Made by a program: the position numbers and the translations under genes
The notes under the pieces: model-generated
What the model was told of the DNA's origin: nothing
Databases searched by the model: none
What the model saw: the letters and a program-made list of their open reading frames with translations, nothing else
Shown here: positions 36,463 through 45,890 of the stretch, piece by piece
Numbering within the stretch: position 1 is the stretch's first letter
Layout of the letters: every line of letters begins with the position of its first letter
Source: Marinobacter piscis
GTDB taxonomy: Bacteria; Pseudomonadota; Gammaproteobacteria; Pseudomonadales; Oleiphilaceae
Length of the DNA: 64,000 nt
NCBI RefSeq assembly: GCF_007671655.1
Contig: NZ_VCGX01000004.1
Coordinates: 124,001-188,000 of the forward strand
Direction of reading: 5' to 3'

Positions 36463-36834
36463 TCAGGCAGGTGCCTTGCCATCATTCAGCGCCAGGGCAC
36501 CTTTGACAATACGGTAAATCAGCCAGATAGATATACCCAGAAGAATGAACCAACCGATAATTATAAAGGTGGTCACAATACCGATAACCGTCCACAGCAG
36601 CCCTATCCAGAACGTGCGGATCTGCCAGCGGAAGTGTGACTCCACCCAGGTACCACGCACGTCATCCAGCTTGACGTAATTGACAATGACACCCGCCAGC
36701 CCGGTGATACCTCCCAGAAAAAATGACAGCCCCTGAAGGATATAGACTACAACCGCGAGGTTACGTGCGGGGTCGGAGCGACGCGCTAACTCATTGGATT
36801 CTGCATCCGCAGGAATGTACTCCGGATCGGCCAC
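36463..36834 (-). CDS. Small DUF4870-like inner-membrane protein
   Basis: Protein of 123 aa with three hydrophobic stretches (about residues 22-45, 68-90 and 92-112) and a short acidic N terminus. WVESHFRWQIRTFWIGLLW matches the HxxxQxxxF-type signature of COG3671/DUF4870 proteins. Function unknown. It is convergent with the MFS gene (23-bp gap). Confidence 0.82.
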   Translation of the reverse strand: MADPEYIPADAESNELARRSDPARNLAVVVYILQGLSFFLGGITGLAGVIVNYVKLDDVRGTWVESHFRWQIRTFWIGLLWTVIGIVTTFIIIGWFILLGISIWLIYRIVKGALALNDGKAPA

Positions 36835-36881
36835 GGCTTACCTCCTTTACCTGTGTAAGCACATAGCTTAACACACGGCAC

Positions 36882-37520
36882 TCAGGCAGACTGATCGGTA
36901 TTCTCTGTAACAAACTGACCCGTGTGCCGGGGGTTCAGCTCCCTCTCTATCCAACGACTGACCTCGCGCTTGCTACGGCGCTTTGTCAGTTGCTCAGTAT
37001 AGATGTACTCGGGAAACACACAGCTCTTGCCGTTATGCTCCAGGTAAAACCTCCGGCGGGCGCCTACCGGATAAGAGCTGGGCCCGTGCATGACAGCCGC
37101 CCGGATAGTAAAAGCTCGGATATGGTCAATCTCCTGACCCGGCTCACTGTCATCACCGCACGCTCCCGTCAGTATGTCACGAAAGCTGCCCAGCACCAGA
37201 AAATCCCCCGACTCCAAAGGCCCCTACCGCAGGCTTTGCCGCAGATTATTATCGTCAGAACTGACGCGTTCATAGCGGGTCACAGTCAACAGACTCTCGG
37301 TATCATCCCGGGTCTGGACCACGACCTGTACACATTGCACGTGTACTGCTTCCTTACCCATATTAACGAGCAGGCACATGGAGTCGACACTCTCGTTCTA
37401 GCCATGGTGGATGACCAGATAGGGCCTGCTGCCACGGCGGTACTGAATTAAAAAGAGCTGAAGGTAGATTACCCATATGATAACCATGGCCAGATTGCTG
37501 ATCGGGTTTAAATAATCCAT
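36882..37520 (-). pseudogene. Membrane-anchored protein gene interrupted by two in-frame amber codons
   Basis: On the minus strand one reading frame runs from ATG 37520 (GGTGG upstream) to TGA at 36882 with only two interruptions, both TAG: codon 41 (37400-37398) and codon 99 (37226-37224). Segment 1 (40 aa) starts MDYLNPISNLAMVIIWVIYL, one transmembrane helix, then a basic QYRRGSRP. Segment 2 (57 codons) contains VNMGKEAVHVQCVQVVVQTRDD. Segment 3 (113 codons) contains SGDFLVLGSFRDIL and RWIERELNP. The continuity of frame and protein-like composition show one former 212-codon gene. CAG-to-TAG changes would explain both stops. Neighbouring genes use TAG as a normal stop. Confidence 0.8.
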
Positions 37521-37567
37521 CTTGCCACCCTCAACTCTTCAATGCCGGCACCAAACCGAAGCGCCTG

Positions 37568-37861
37568 TCAGTTGGTCATTTCGTTATACCCTTCCTCAAC
37601 CGAGTCGCCCGCTTCATCGGCCGCTTCGCCAAGTTCCTCGCCGGCGTTCTCAACACCTTCTTTCATTTCACCCACTGCGCCTTCATCCTGGCCCGTGGCT
37701 TCTTCATAGGTTTCCTCTACAGAGTCACCTGCATCGTCTGCTATTTCTGCTGCGTTATCTGCTGCCTGATCAAAATCAGCTCCCTCGTTATCTTCCGAGC
37801 TGCAGGCCGCCAGGCCCAGAGTCAGAAACATAACAAGAGCGCCCAGGGTCAACTTGTTCAT
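37568..37861 (-). CDS. Small acidic lipoprotein with internal repeat
   Basis: Lipoprotein of 97 aa with lipobox LAAC (Cys 20). The mature part is very acidic and carries a duplicated unit, DDAGDSVEETYEEATGQ and DEAGDSVEEGYNEMTN, separated by MKEGVENAGEELGEA. Similar short acidic helical lipoproteins are seen in marine gammaproteobacteria, without known function. Codon use is like that of its neighbours. Confidence 0.8.
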   Translation of the reverse strand: MNKLTLGALVMFLTLGLAACSSEDNEGADFDQAADNAAEIADDAGDSVEETYEEATGQDEGAVGEMKEGVENAGEELGEAADEAGDSVEEGYNEMTN

Positions 37862-37987
37862 AACCTATCCCTCTGTTGGTAAGCATTTGTAACCGTTTAC
37901 AGAGTACGGCCATGCCCGGCGCCACACAATTACTTCCCGATTACGTTTTCTTTAGCCAGAGGCGCCGCAACACAGGGCAGAGCAAGT

Positions 37988-39790
37988 TCAGAACCACTCA
38001 GTTTTCATGTTCAGACACGTGTCATCCATGTTCCGCAACAACACCAGATCCTGAGCAACCGTCGGCAGCTCCCAGTGGAAGAAATACTGGGCAGCCTGCA
38101 GCTTGCCCTGATAGAAGTTGCGCTCCTCTTCGGAGTCGGTGGACGCGAGTGCCTCCGCCGCGGCATTGGCCTGTCGCAACCACATCCAGGCAACAGTAAT
38201 GTGGCCGAACAGATGCAGGTAGCACGAAGCATTTGCCAGGGTTTTATCCACTTCACCGCTCATCATGGATTTACCCAGACTCTGGGTAACCTGAACAGCC
38301 TGTTGCAACGTTTCGCTCAGAGATAGCGCCCACGGCTGACAGCGATCTGTGGTTGCGGCCTCCAGATCCACCTGCATTTCCTGCATAAGTAATTGTAGCC
38401 CTTGGCTTTGATCCTGCCAGACCTTACGCCCTAACAGGTCCAGACCCTGAATACCCGTGGTGCCTTCATGGATAGGGTTCAGTCTGTTATCCCGCCAGCA
38501 CTGCTCCACCGGATACTCCCGGGTATAGCCGGCGCCGCCATACACCTGAATCGCCAGGTCATTGGCCTTCGGGCCATGCTCTGAGGGCCAGGTCTTGATA
38601 ACCGGTGTCAGCAGGTCCAGCAACTTGCCGGCTTCCGTGCGCTTCTGTTCATCCGGGTGTGTGTGCTGATCATCAACCAGGCGCGCACCGTACAGACAAA
38701 GAGCCAGCGCCCCCTCAGTATAGGCTTTCTGGGCCAGCAGCATCCGGCGCACATCCGCATGGTCGATAATGGGCACCTGAGGACTGTCCGGATTTTTTTC
38801 AGTGGCTTTACGACCCTGCAGGCGGTCTTTTGCATACTCCAGACTGTGCATGTAACCACGATAACCGATTACGGCGGCACCAAAGCCAACACCTACCCGG
38901 GCTTCGTTCATCATCTGGAACATATATTTCAGTCCCTGGTGCGGCTCACCCACCAGATAGCCATGGCAAGGCGCATCATCACCAAAACTGAGTGCTGTGG
39001 AGGTGGTGCCACGGTAGCCAAGCTTGTGGATCAGTCCGGCCAGGCTTACCCCGTTTCGAACCGCCGGATTGTCCTCTTCATCTACCCGGAATTTCGGCAC
39101 GATAAACAACGAGATGCCTTTTACACCCGCTGGCGCACCCTTGATTTTAGCCAGCACCATGTGAACGATATTTTCGGTAAGATTCTGCTCGCCACCGGAA
39201 ATATAAATTTTTGCACCTTTGATCAGGTAGTGGCCAGCGTCCGTTGGCGTTGCGGAGGTGCGAATGTCCGCCAGAGAGGAACCGGCATGGGGCTCGGTGA
39301 GCGCCATGGTTCCACTGTAACGGCCACTGAGCATATTGGGCAGAAAGCTGGCTTTCTGGGAATCACTACCAAATACCCGAATGAGGTTAGCCGCTGCCGT
39401 GGTCAGAAACGGGTAACCGGCAGTGCCCGGGTTGGCGGCAGTAAAGAAGCTGTTGCACGCGGCCATCACTGACTCAGGAAGCTGCATTCCTCCTAATTCG
39501 TAATCGTAGCGCCCGGCAATAAAGCCAGCTTCAGCATAGGCATCAAAAGCTTCTTTAACTTCAGGCAGCATTTCTACCTGACCATCCACAAACCTGGGTT
39601 CATCTTTATCCGCGGCGCTGTTGTGATTGGCAAACTTCTCCCGGGCCATTTTGTCAGCGGTTTCAATCACCGCCTCGAACGTGTCGCGGTTGTGCTCGTT
39701 AAACCGGTCGCGGCTGAGCAGACTCTCAGTATCGAGAACTTCATAGAGCTGGAAAGCCAGATCGCGGCGGTCAATCAGAGTATCAGTCAT
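37988..39790 (-). CDS. Acyl-CoA dehydrogenase with extended C-terminal domain (DmdC-like)
   Basis: Acyl-CoA dehydrogenase of about 600 aa, from ATG 39790 (AAGGA 10 bp upstream; the frame is open to 39823). N-terminal helical domain, beta domain with MALTEPHAGSSLADIRTSATP, and VYGGAGYTREYPVEQCWRDNRLNPIHEGTTGIQGLDLLGRK near residue 430, then the ~130-residue extra C-terminal domain (LHLFGHITVAWMWLRQA). This architecture is that of the FadE5/DmdC group, which acts on short or medium acyl-CoAs including methylmercaptopropionyl-CoA. A DmdB-like ligase lies at 46350, on the far side of the Mrp operon. The precise substrate is not known. Confidence 0.85.
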   Translation of the reverse strand: MTDTLIDRRDLAFQLYEVLDTESLLSRDRFNEHNRDTFEAVIETADKMAREKFANHNSAADKDEPRFVDGQVEMLPEVKEAFDAYAEAGFIAGRYDYELGGMQLPESVMAACNSFFTAANPGTAGYPFLTTAAANLIRVFGSDSQKASFLPNMLSGRYSGTMALTEPHAGSSLADIRTSATPTDAGHYLIKGAKIYISGGEQNLTENIVHMVLAKIKGAPAGVKGISLFIVPKFRVDEEDNPAVRNGVSLAGLIHKLGYRGTTSTALSFGDDAPCHGYLVGEPHQGLKYMFQMMNEARVGVGFGAAVIGYRGYMHSLEYAKDRLQGRKATEKNPDSPQVPIIDHADVRRMLLAQKAYTEGALALCLYGARLVDDQHTHPDEQKRTEAGKLLDLLTPVIKTWPSEHGPKANDLAIQVYGGAGYTREYPVEQCWRDNRLNPIHEGTTGIQGLDLLGRKVWQDQSQGLQLLMQEMQVDLEAATTDRCQPWALSLSETLQQAVQVTQSLGKSMMSGEVDKTLANASCYLHLFGHITVAWMWLRQANAAAEALASTDSEEERNFYQGKLQAAQYFFHWELPTVAQDLVLLRNMDDTCLNMKTEWF

Positions 39791-39927
39791 TTGTGCAGTG
39801 TCCTTCATCGTTTTCGGGAGCATCTATCTATTGTCTACAGACTCTCACAAGCCATCTTCTCTGGAAACCGGCGTTTATGACATAATCATGGTTATATTCG
39901 CCACTCATTGCCTGAACTGGCGCCTGA

Positions 39928-40031
39928 ATGATGCAGGTACTGCCGCCCAGGACTGTCGGCAGCAAGGATGCTGCCGTCAAGCGTAAAGGGATGTATTTAC
40001 AGCGTGTCCTGGGCGGCAGTACCTGCATCAT
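39928..40031 (-). repeat. Palindromic two-hairpin element, copy 8 (type I core, reversed)
   Basis: Perfect 26-bp arms (39928-39953, 40006-40031) enclose a 52-bp core. On the minus strand it reads ACGCTG, a weak hairpin with TCCC loop, ACGCTTGA, hairpin GGCAGCA-TCCT-TGCTGCC, ACA. It is the only copy in the middle of the window and sits in the 581-bp gap between the divergent acyl-CoA dehydrogenase and Mrp operon. Confidence 0.9.
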
Positions 40032-40135
40032 CCTGCTCCGGAGTTACAGTCTGGCGAGACCGGGGCGTACACCTGACTTGACCTGCGGGCCCCGGCACGT
40101 ATCATCGGTTTCCAGATTTTAATTACGGAGCAAGC

Positions 40136-40249
40136 ATGACCGCCAGGTCCGTCGGCTGCATAAAGATTAACTGTTTCCCTCTGACGGCCGATATCGCCCG
40201 TCATCGCGGACGCTTACCCTATTTCCCGGATCCACCGGCTCTGCGCTGA
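40136..40249 (+). CDS. Possible 37-aa leader peptide upstream of the Mrp operon
   Basis: ATG 40136 follows GGAGC at a 6-bp spacing and opens 37 codons ending in TGA at 40247. The peptide (MTARSVGCIKINCFPLT... ending YFPDPPALR) looks protein-like rather than random, with a hydrophobic start and a basic middle. It ends 122 bp before the mrpA start. I do not recognise it. It could be a regulatory leader or a free-standing small protein. The remaining gap to 40371 shows no other ORF. Confidence 0.35.
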   Translation: MTARSVGCIKINCFPLTADIARHRGRLPYFPDPPALR

Positions 40250-40371
40250 GCCAGCACCCGCAGCCTACAGGTTCATGTTGCTACGATTCTGACAGGGCGT
40301 GCAACGGAAGCTAGACTCAGGCTGGTACGTTACCCCCATTCATCAGAAAAGAAATCGCTTGCGAGGTCGCG

Positions 40372-43173
40372 ATGTCGCTACCGCTGGTTGTACTACTGCC
40401 GTTTCTGGGCGCCATAGTCGTTCCCTTTTTTGCCCAGGGCGGGCGGACGGCTATTGCTATAGCCTCCTCGGTGCCTGCACTGATTGCTCTGGCGGCACTG
40501 TTCCCTCACTGGCCTGCACTGTCATCTGGCGGCGTGGTACTGCACAGCTATGAATGGCTGCCAACACTCGGTTTGTCCTTCAGCTTCCGGCTTGATGGTC
40601 TGGCACTGCTGTTTGCTCTGCTGATACTGATAATTGGTGTGCTGATTATTCTGTATGCACACTACTACCTTAAAGCCCATGAAAACGTCGCCAAGTTCTA
40701 CTCGCTTCTGCTGTGCTTCAAGGGCTCAATGCTGGGTATCGTGTTGTCCGGAAACCTGCTGCTCATGCTTATTTTCTGGGAACTTACCAGCTTAACATCG
40801 TTCCTGCTGATCAGTTTCTGGACCCACAAACAGAATGCAAGGCGCGGTGCCCGCATGGCGCTTGCCATTACCGGCGGGGGCGGACTGGCACTGATGGCAG
40901 GCATTCTGCTCATCGGTAACATTGCAGGCAGCTTTGAACTGGATGCTGTATTGGCTGCCGGGGACCAGATTAAGGCCCACGCCCTGTATCCGGTGGCACT
41001 GACGCTGGTTTTACTGGGTGCGTTTACCAAATCTGCCCAGTTTCCGTTTCACTTCTGGCTTCCTCATGCCATGGAAGCACCCACCCCGGTATCGGCTTAT
41101 CTGCATTCGGCCACCATGGTAAAAGCCGGTATCTTTCTGATGGCCCGCCTGTACCCGGCACTGGCGGGAACGGAACAGTGGTTCTACATGGTCAGCTTTA
41201 CCGGCCTGGCCACCCTGCTTCTGGGCGCCTGGGTGGCCATGTTCAAGCATGACCTCAAAGGTTTGCTTGCCCACTCTACAGTCAGTCACCTGGGGCTGAT
41301 CACCCTGCTGTTTGGTATGGGCACAAAAATGGCTGCCGTTGCCGCTCTGTTTCATGTGATTAACCATGCCACATTCAAGGCCTCACTGTTTATGGCCGCC
41401 GGCATCATTGACCACGAAACCGGTACGCGCGATATGCGCCGGATCAATGGGCTCTGGCGTTACATGCCGCATACGGCCACTCTTGCCATGGTAGCGGCAT
41501 CTTCCATGGCAGGTGTCCCGCTTCTGAACGGCTTCCTGAGCAAGGAAATGTTCTTTGCCGAATCCCTGGAGCTCAATCTCCCGGGGCTCTGGGCCTGGGT
41601 ACCACCAATTGCCGCCACCCTGGCGGGCATATTTGCTGTTGCTTATTCAGCACGCTTTGTTCACGACGTTTTCTTCAATGGTAAACCCGTGGACCTGCCG
41701 CACTTTCCGCCCCATGAGCCACCCCGCTACATGAAGATCCCGGTGGAAATTCTTGTATTTGCCTGTGTGATGGTGGGGGTTTTTCCTGCGATATCCGTTG
41801 GTCCACTGTTGTTTGCAGCGGCGTCAGCCACACTGGGCAGTAGCACCCCGGACTACCAGCTGGCTGTTATGCATGGCCTGAACCTGCCACTTCTGATGAG
41901 CTTCACAGCGTTTCTGGGCGGCTTGTTCATGTACAGTCAGCGCAAACGTCTTTTTGCTTTCCACGACCGCTTCCGGGAAATTGATGAAAAGGCAATTTTT
42001 GAAGCCGTGGTTTCATGGTTCGTTAACCTGGCCGGACGTTTTACCCGGCGGATAGAAAACGGATCTTTACAGCGCTACGCCATGCTGCTGATGGTCAGCG
42101 TGATTGCGGTCGCGGCGCTGCCCCTGGCTGAAGCGGGTTTTTATGTCGGTGAAAACGGGTTGAGTGCCTTTGACTGGCCTACAGCAACAGCAGCCGGGGT
42201 TTTGATTATAAGCGCACTTGCCACGGCCTTCTGGCACCGTGAGCGATTTTATGCTCTGGTGCTTCTCAGTGTCGTGGGGCTGATCGTCGCACTCGGATTC
42301 GCCCGTTTCTCCGCACCGGATCTGGCGATGACGCAGCTTTCAGTGGAAGTTGTCACCATTGTTCTACTGATGCTTGCACTCTACTACATGCCTTCCTGGA
42401 CCCCGATGGAGAGCACCCGGGCACAGCGCATCCGGGACGTCGTGATTGCACTGACTGCAGGCACAGGCATGACCCTGGTCACTCTGGCCATGCTGACCCA
42501 GTCTTTCAGTTCGATTTCTGACTTTTTCCTGCAAAACAGCAAGCCGGGAGGCGGTGGAACCAACGTTGTTAACGTCATTCTCGTGGACTTCCGTGGCTTT
42601 GATACCCTGGGTGAGATAACCGTATTAGCCATAGCTGCGCTGGGTATCTACGCCATGCTCAAAAACACGGATCTGCCGGCGCCCCCCGGGGACGGGCTTG
42701 GCCGTGTCTGGGCCAGGGACCAGTACCCGCTGATGCTCACCCAGATTGCCCGGCCCATGCTGCCTCTGGCTCTGATGGTGTCTGCCTATATCTTCCTGCG
42801 CGGGCATAACGTACCGGGTGGCGGTTTTATTGCCGGCCTGATTACATCCGTCGCGCTGATCCTGCAGTACATTGCCAGTGGCATGATCTGGACCGAGGAC
42901 CGGATTCCAATCCGATACCACAATGTGATCGGCCTCGGGCTGTTGTTTGCAGTGATAGCCGGGGCCGGGAGCCTTGCTTTCGGCTATCCGTTCCTCACGT
43001 CTGCATTCGGCTACATTAACTGGCCGGTGGTGGGCAAGTTTGAAGTTGCCTCGGCACTGATATTCGATCTGGGTGTTTACCTCGCTGTCGTAGGCGCTAC
43101 CTTGCTGGCGCTGGTCAGTATTGGCCGTCTGTCACCCTATTCGTTCGCAAAGAGTAAAAAGGAGGGCGCGTAA
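40372..43173 (+). CDS. mrpA: Mrp antiporter subunit A fused to subunit B
   Basis: Large membrane subunit of the multisubunit Na+/H+ antiporter, 933 aa. Residues ~1-650 form the NuoL/ND5-like MrpA core with GAFTKSAQFPFHFWLPHAMEAPTPVSAYLHSATMVKAG (lysine of the proton path). Residues ~690-930 include the MrpB-like domain (PGGGFIAGLITSVALILQYIASG). Fusion of A and B is the 'group 2' arrangement of Pseudomonas and relatives. It exports Na+ using the proton gradient, important for pH and salt homeostasis. It joins mrpC by TAATG. Confidence 0.93.
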   Translation: MSLPLVVLLPFLGAIVVPFFAQGGRTAIAIASSVPALIALAALFPHWPALSSGGVVLHSYEWLPTLGLSFSFRLDGLALLFALLILIIGVLIILYAHYYLKAHENVAKFYSLLLCFKGSMLGIVLSGNLLLMLIFWELTSLTSFLLISFWTHKQNARRGARMALAITGGGGLALMAGILLIGNIAGSFELDAVLAAGDQIKAHALYPVALTLVLLGAFTKSAQFPFHFWLPHAMEAPTPVSAYLHSATMVKAGIFLMARLYPALAGTEQWFYMVSFTGLATLLLGAWVAMFKHDLKGLLAHSTVSHLGLITLLFGMGTKMAAVAALFHVINHATFKASLFMAAGIIDHETGTRDMRRINGLWRYMPHTATLAMVAASSMAGVPLLNGFLSKEMFFAESLELNLPGLWAWVPPIAATLAGIFAVAYSARFVHDVFFNGKPVDLPHFPPHEPPRYMKIPVEILVFACVMVGVFPAISVGPLLFAAASATLGSSTPDYQLAVMHGLNLPLLMSFTAFLGGLFMYSQRKRLFAFHDRFREIDEKAIFEAVVSWFVNLAGRFTRRIENGSLQRYAMLLMVSVIAVAALPLAEAGFYVGENGLSAFDWPTATAAGVLIISALATAFWHRERFYALVLLSVVGLIVALGFARFSAPDLAMTQLSVEVVTIVLLMLALYYMPSWTPMESTRAQRIRDVVIALTAGTGMTLVTLAMLTQSFSSISDFFLQNSKPGGGGTNVVNVILVDFRGFDTLGEITVLAIAALGIYAMLKNTDLPAPPGDGLGRVWARDQYPLMLTQIARPMLPLALMVSAYIFLRGHNVPGGGFIAGLITSVALILQYIASGMIWTEDRIPIRYHNVIGLGLLFAVIAGAGSLAFGYPFLTSAFGYINWPVVGKFEVASALIFDLGVYLAVVGATLLALVSIGRLSPYSFAKSKKEGA

Positions 43174-43547
43174 TGGAACTGTTGTTTGCACTGGTTATCG
43201 GTGCTTTAACCACATCCGGCGTTTACCTGTTGCTACGTGCCCGCACCTTCCCGGTGATCATGGGGCTGACCATGCTTTCTTATGGCGTGAACCTGTTCCT
43301 GTTTTCCACCGGGCGTCTGGCAACTGGCCAGCAACCGGTTATCGGAACCGCATCCAGCTATACAGACCCATTGCCACAGGCTCTGGTGCTTACCGCCATC
43401 GTCATCGGCTTTGCCATGACCGCGTTTCTGGTGGTTCTGGCCCTGAGAAACCTCTCTGACAATGGCGGCGATCACGTAGACGAACGCCCCGATACAGTCT
43501 CGCCGCCCTCAAAGCAGCAGCGGGAGCAGGAGGCCACCCGTAAATGA
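43173..43547 (+). CDS. mrpC: Mrp antiporter subunit C
   Basis: NuoK-like subunit of 124 aa with three transmembrane helices and a hydrophilic tail (NGGDHVDERPDTVSPPSKQQ) of about 30 residues. TFPVIMGLTMLSYGVNLFLF carries the conserved helix-2 motif. Overlaps of 1 nt with mrpA and 4 nt with mrpD show tight coupling. Confidence 0.92.
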   Translation: MELLFALVIGALTTSGVYLLLRARTFPVIMGLTMLSYGVNLFLFSTGRLATGQQPVIGTASSYTDPLPQALVLTAIVIGFAMTAFLVVLALRNLSDNGGDHVDERPDTVSPPSKQQREQEATRK

Positions 43548-45082
43548 CCCACTGGCTTATCGCACCGATTCTGATCCCTCTTCTGGGGGGCATTCTGCAG
43601 GTATTCATGGGCTATGCGCCGATCAGCCTGCGCCGGACACTGGCCATTACCTGTACGGTACTGATGCTGGCCGCCACAATTGTGCTGCTCATACTTGCCA
43701 GTGATGGCAGCTATCGTGTTTATGCATTCGGCAACTGGCAGCCACCCTTTGGCATTGTGCTGGTTCTGGATCGCCTGGCCGCCCTGATGCTCGTGCTCAC
43801 CTCTGCACTCGGACTGTTCTGCCATATTTATGCCAGCGGTGGTGCGGATGAAGGCAACCGCCAGTTTCACGCGCTGTTCATGTTCCAGTTAATGGGCCTG
43901 AACATGGCATTCATGACCGGCGACCTGTTTAACCTGTTCGTCGCTTTTGAAGTCCTGCTTATCGCCTCTTACGGATTGCTCATGCATGGCGGCGGCACCG
44001 CCCGGACCGTTCCCGGCCTTCACTATGTGACCCTGAACCTGGTGGGCTCGTCCCTGTTCCTGATCGCTGTGGGGATGATTTACAGTGTGACCGGAACCCT
44101 GAACATGGCCGATCTGGCGGTAAAAATACCGCAGATCTCCGGCAAAAACCTGAATCTGGTGAAAGCCGGCGGCATGATGCTGCTGGTGGTCTTCAGCCTG
44201 AAAGCTGCAGTTCTGCCTTTGTGCTTCTGGCTGCCCAAAGCCTACGCCAGAGCAACAGCTCCGGTTGCAGCCCTCTTTGCGGTGATGACCAAGGTGGGGA
44301 TATACGCCATTATAAGAATATACCCTCTGATCTTCGGAGAAGGCGCAGGCGAACTGGCTAATCTGGGCATGGACTGGCTGTTCCCCCTCGCACTGATTAC
44401 TCTGAGCATGGGAGTTATTGGTGCGCTGGGCGCAGAAAACCTGAAAACCCTGGTGGCCTGGCAGGTGATCATCTCCGTTGGTACTTTGCTGGCTCCTGTT
44501 GCACTCGGTTCGGTGGCCGGGCTGTCAGCCGCACTTTTCTACCTGGTCAGCACAACCTGGACCGTTGCCGCCCTGTTTCTGGTTTCAGAACTGGTGGCAA
44601 GCCAGAGAGGCGCCGCTGCAGATACGATTGTTATCGCTCCACGAATGCATCATCGGACATTCCTGAGTGTGTTGTTTTTTATCGGCGCTGTATCCGCCGC
44701 CGGTCTGCCCCCACTGAGTGGCTTTTTCGGCAAGCTGCTGATTCTCCAGTCGGTTGCGCCGGGTGCTGAAATGGCCTGGCTATGGGGTGTGGTACTGGTT
44801 GGCGGCTTTCTCACACTGATCGCCTACAGCCGCGCTGGCAGCATGGTATTCTGGTGGAACGTGGACGGTCACCTGGAAACACCCGAGCCGATGAATAACC
44901 GGGTTGCAGTGTCTACAGGCATGCTGACTTGCCTGACCATACTGATCGTTTTCCTGGCAGGCCCGCTCAGTGATTTCACCCGTGCCACCGCGGAACAGGT
45001 GTACGATAATCAGGGTTATATCCATATCCTGGAAACCCCCATGCATACTCCGGAAAACGCGTCGCCCGGGGAGGTAAACTGA
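43544..45082 (+). CDS. mrpD: Mrp antiporter subunit D
   Basis: NuoM/N-like proton-translocating subunit, 512 aa, about 14 helices. FNLFVAFEVLLIASYGLL carries the conserved glutamate of helix 5 and FSLKAAVLPLCFWLPKAYARATAPVAALFAVMTKVGIY carries the lysines. Overlaps mrpC by ATGA and mrpE by TGATG. Confidence 0.93.
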   Translation: MTHWLIAPILIPLLGGILQVFMGYAPISLRRTLAITCTVLMLAATIVLLILASDGSYRVYAFGNWQPPFGIVLVLDRLAALMLVLTSALGLFCHIYASGGADEGNRQFHALFMFQLMGLNMAFMTGDLFNLFVAFEVLLIASYGLLMHGGGTARTVPGLHYVTLNLVGSSLFLIAVGMIYSVTGTLNMADLAVKIPQISGKNLNLVKAGGMMLLVVFSLKAAVLPLCFWLPKAYARATAPVAALFAVMTKVGIYAIIRIYPLIFGEGAGELANLGMDWLFPLALITLSMGVIGALGAENLKTLVAWQVIISVGTLLAPVALGSVAGLSAALFYLVSTTWTVAALFLVSELVASQRGAAADTIVIAPRMHHRTFLSVLFFIGAVSAAGLPPLSGFFGKLLILQSVAPGAEMAWLWGVVLVGGFLTLIAYSRAGSMVFWWNVDGHLETPEPMNNRVAVSTGMLTCLTILIVFLAGPLSDFTRATAEQVYDNQGYIHILETPMHTPENASPGEVN

Positions 45083-45570
45083 TGTTTGATCGTTTGAGTT
45101 TCCCTCAGCCCTGGCTGAGCCTCACTCTGTTTATTACATGGCAGATTCTCAGCGACGGGGTCTCCGGTGCCAGTGTTGTTCTTGGTCTGATCCTCGCCTG
45201 GCTGATCCCGCAACTGACCCGGAATTTCTGGCCCGAGCGACCCACGTTCAAAAAGATATGGATCATGCCCGGTTATGTACTACGGGTACTCAAAGATATC
45301 GTGGTGGCCAGCTTTTCAGTGGCCTGGCTCATACTCAGCCCGCGCACGCCACGCCCGGCTTTTATCAGCTACCCGCTGCATCTGGAAAACCCGATGGCCA
45401 TATCTGTTCTGGCCAGTACTATCTCACTCACGCCCGGAACCGTCAGTGCGGATATCAGTAATGACCGGAAAATTCTGTTGATCCATGCCCTGGATGCACC
45501 CAGTAACCAGGAAGTCATTAACGACATTTACAACCGTTACGAGAAACCGCTGTTGGAGATGTTCCAATGA
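45082..45570 (+). CDS. mrpE: Mrp antiporter subunit E
   Basis: Subunit of 162 aa with two or three N-terminal helices followed by a cytoplasmic domain containing ISVLASTISLTPGTVSADIS and HALD, the MrpE signature. Required for full Mrp assembly or activity in studied systems. Translationally coupled at both ends. Confidence 0.92.
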   Translation: MFDRLSFPQPWLSLTLFITWQILSDGVSGASVVLGLILAWLIPQLTRNFWPERPTFKKIWIMPGYVLRVLKDIVVASFSVAWLILSPRTPRPAFISYPLHLENPMAISVLASTISLTPGTVSADISNDRKILLIHALDAPSNQEVINDIYNRYEKPLLEMFQ

Positions 45571-45836
45571 TCACCACTGCCCTGTACCTGACCATTGCCA
45601 TGGTTGTTCTGGCTGCTGTTCTCAACCTTTACCGCCTGATCAAAGGACCGGATGAGCCGGACCGGGTCCTGGCCATCGACACGCTCTACATCAATGCCAT
45701 TGCACTGATTATTCTGCTGGGCATTACTCTGGGCACCCGGATGTACCTGGAAGCAGCCCTGCTGATTGCAGTGATGGGTTTTGTAAGCACGGTTGCCATG
45801 GCCAAGTACCTGAAACAGGGCAGTGTCATTGAATAA
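45567..45836 (+). CDS. mrpF: Mrp antiporter subunit F
   Basis: Small membrane subunit of 89 aa, three helices. LYRLIKGPDEPDRVLAIDTLYINAIALIILLG contains the conserved GPxxxDRVLAxD motif. Starts in the mrpE stop codon (ATGA). Confidence 0.93.
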   Translation: MITTALYLTIAMVVLAAVLNLYRLIKGPDEPDRVLAIDTLYINAIALIILLGITLGTRMYLEAALLIAVMGFVSTVAMAKYLKQGSVIE

Positions 45837-45890
45837 TCACGATCTTCAGCCAACTCGCCTGTTCCCGCTCACTTGCACAGGAGACACGCC

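Noticed and set aside
36924-37451. Plus-strand ORF of 175 codons opposite the amber-interrupted gene
   Set aside because: No recognisable motif; the minus-strand frame gives a coherent protein with a start, transmembrane helix and conserved-looking domain.
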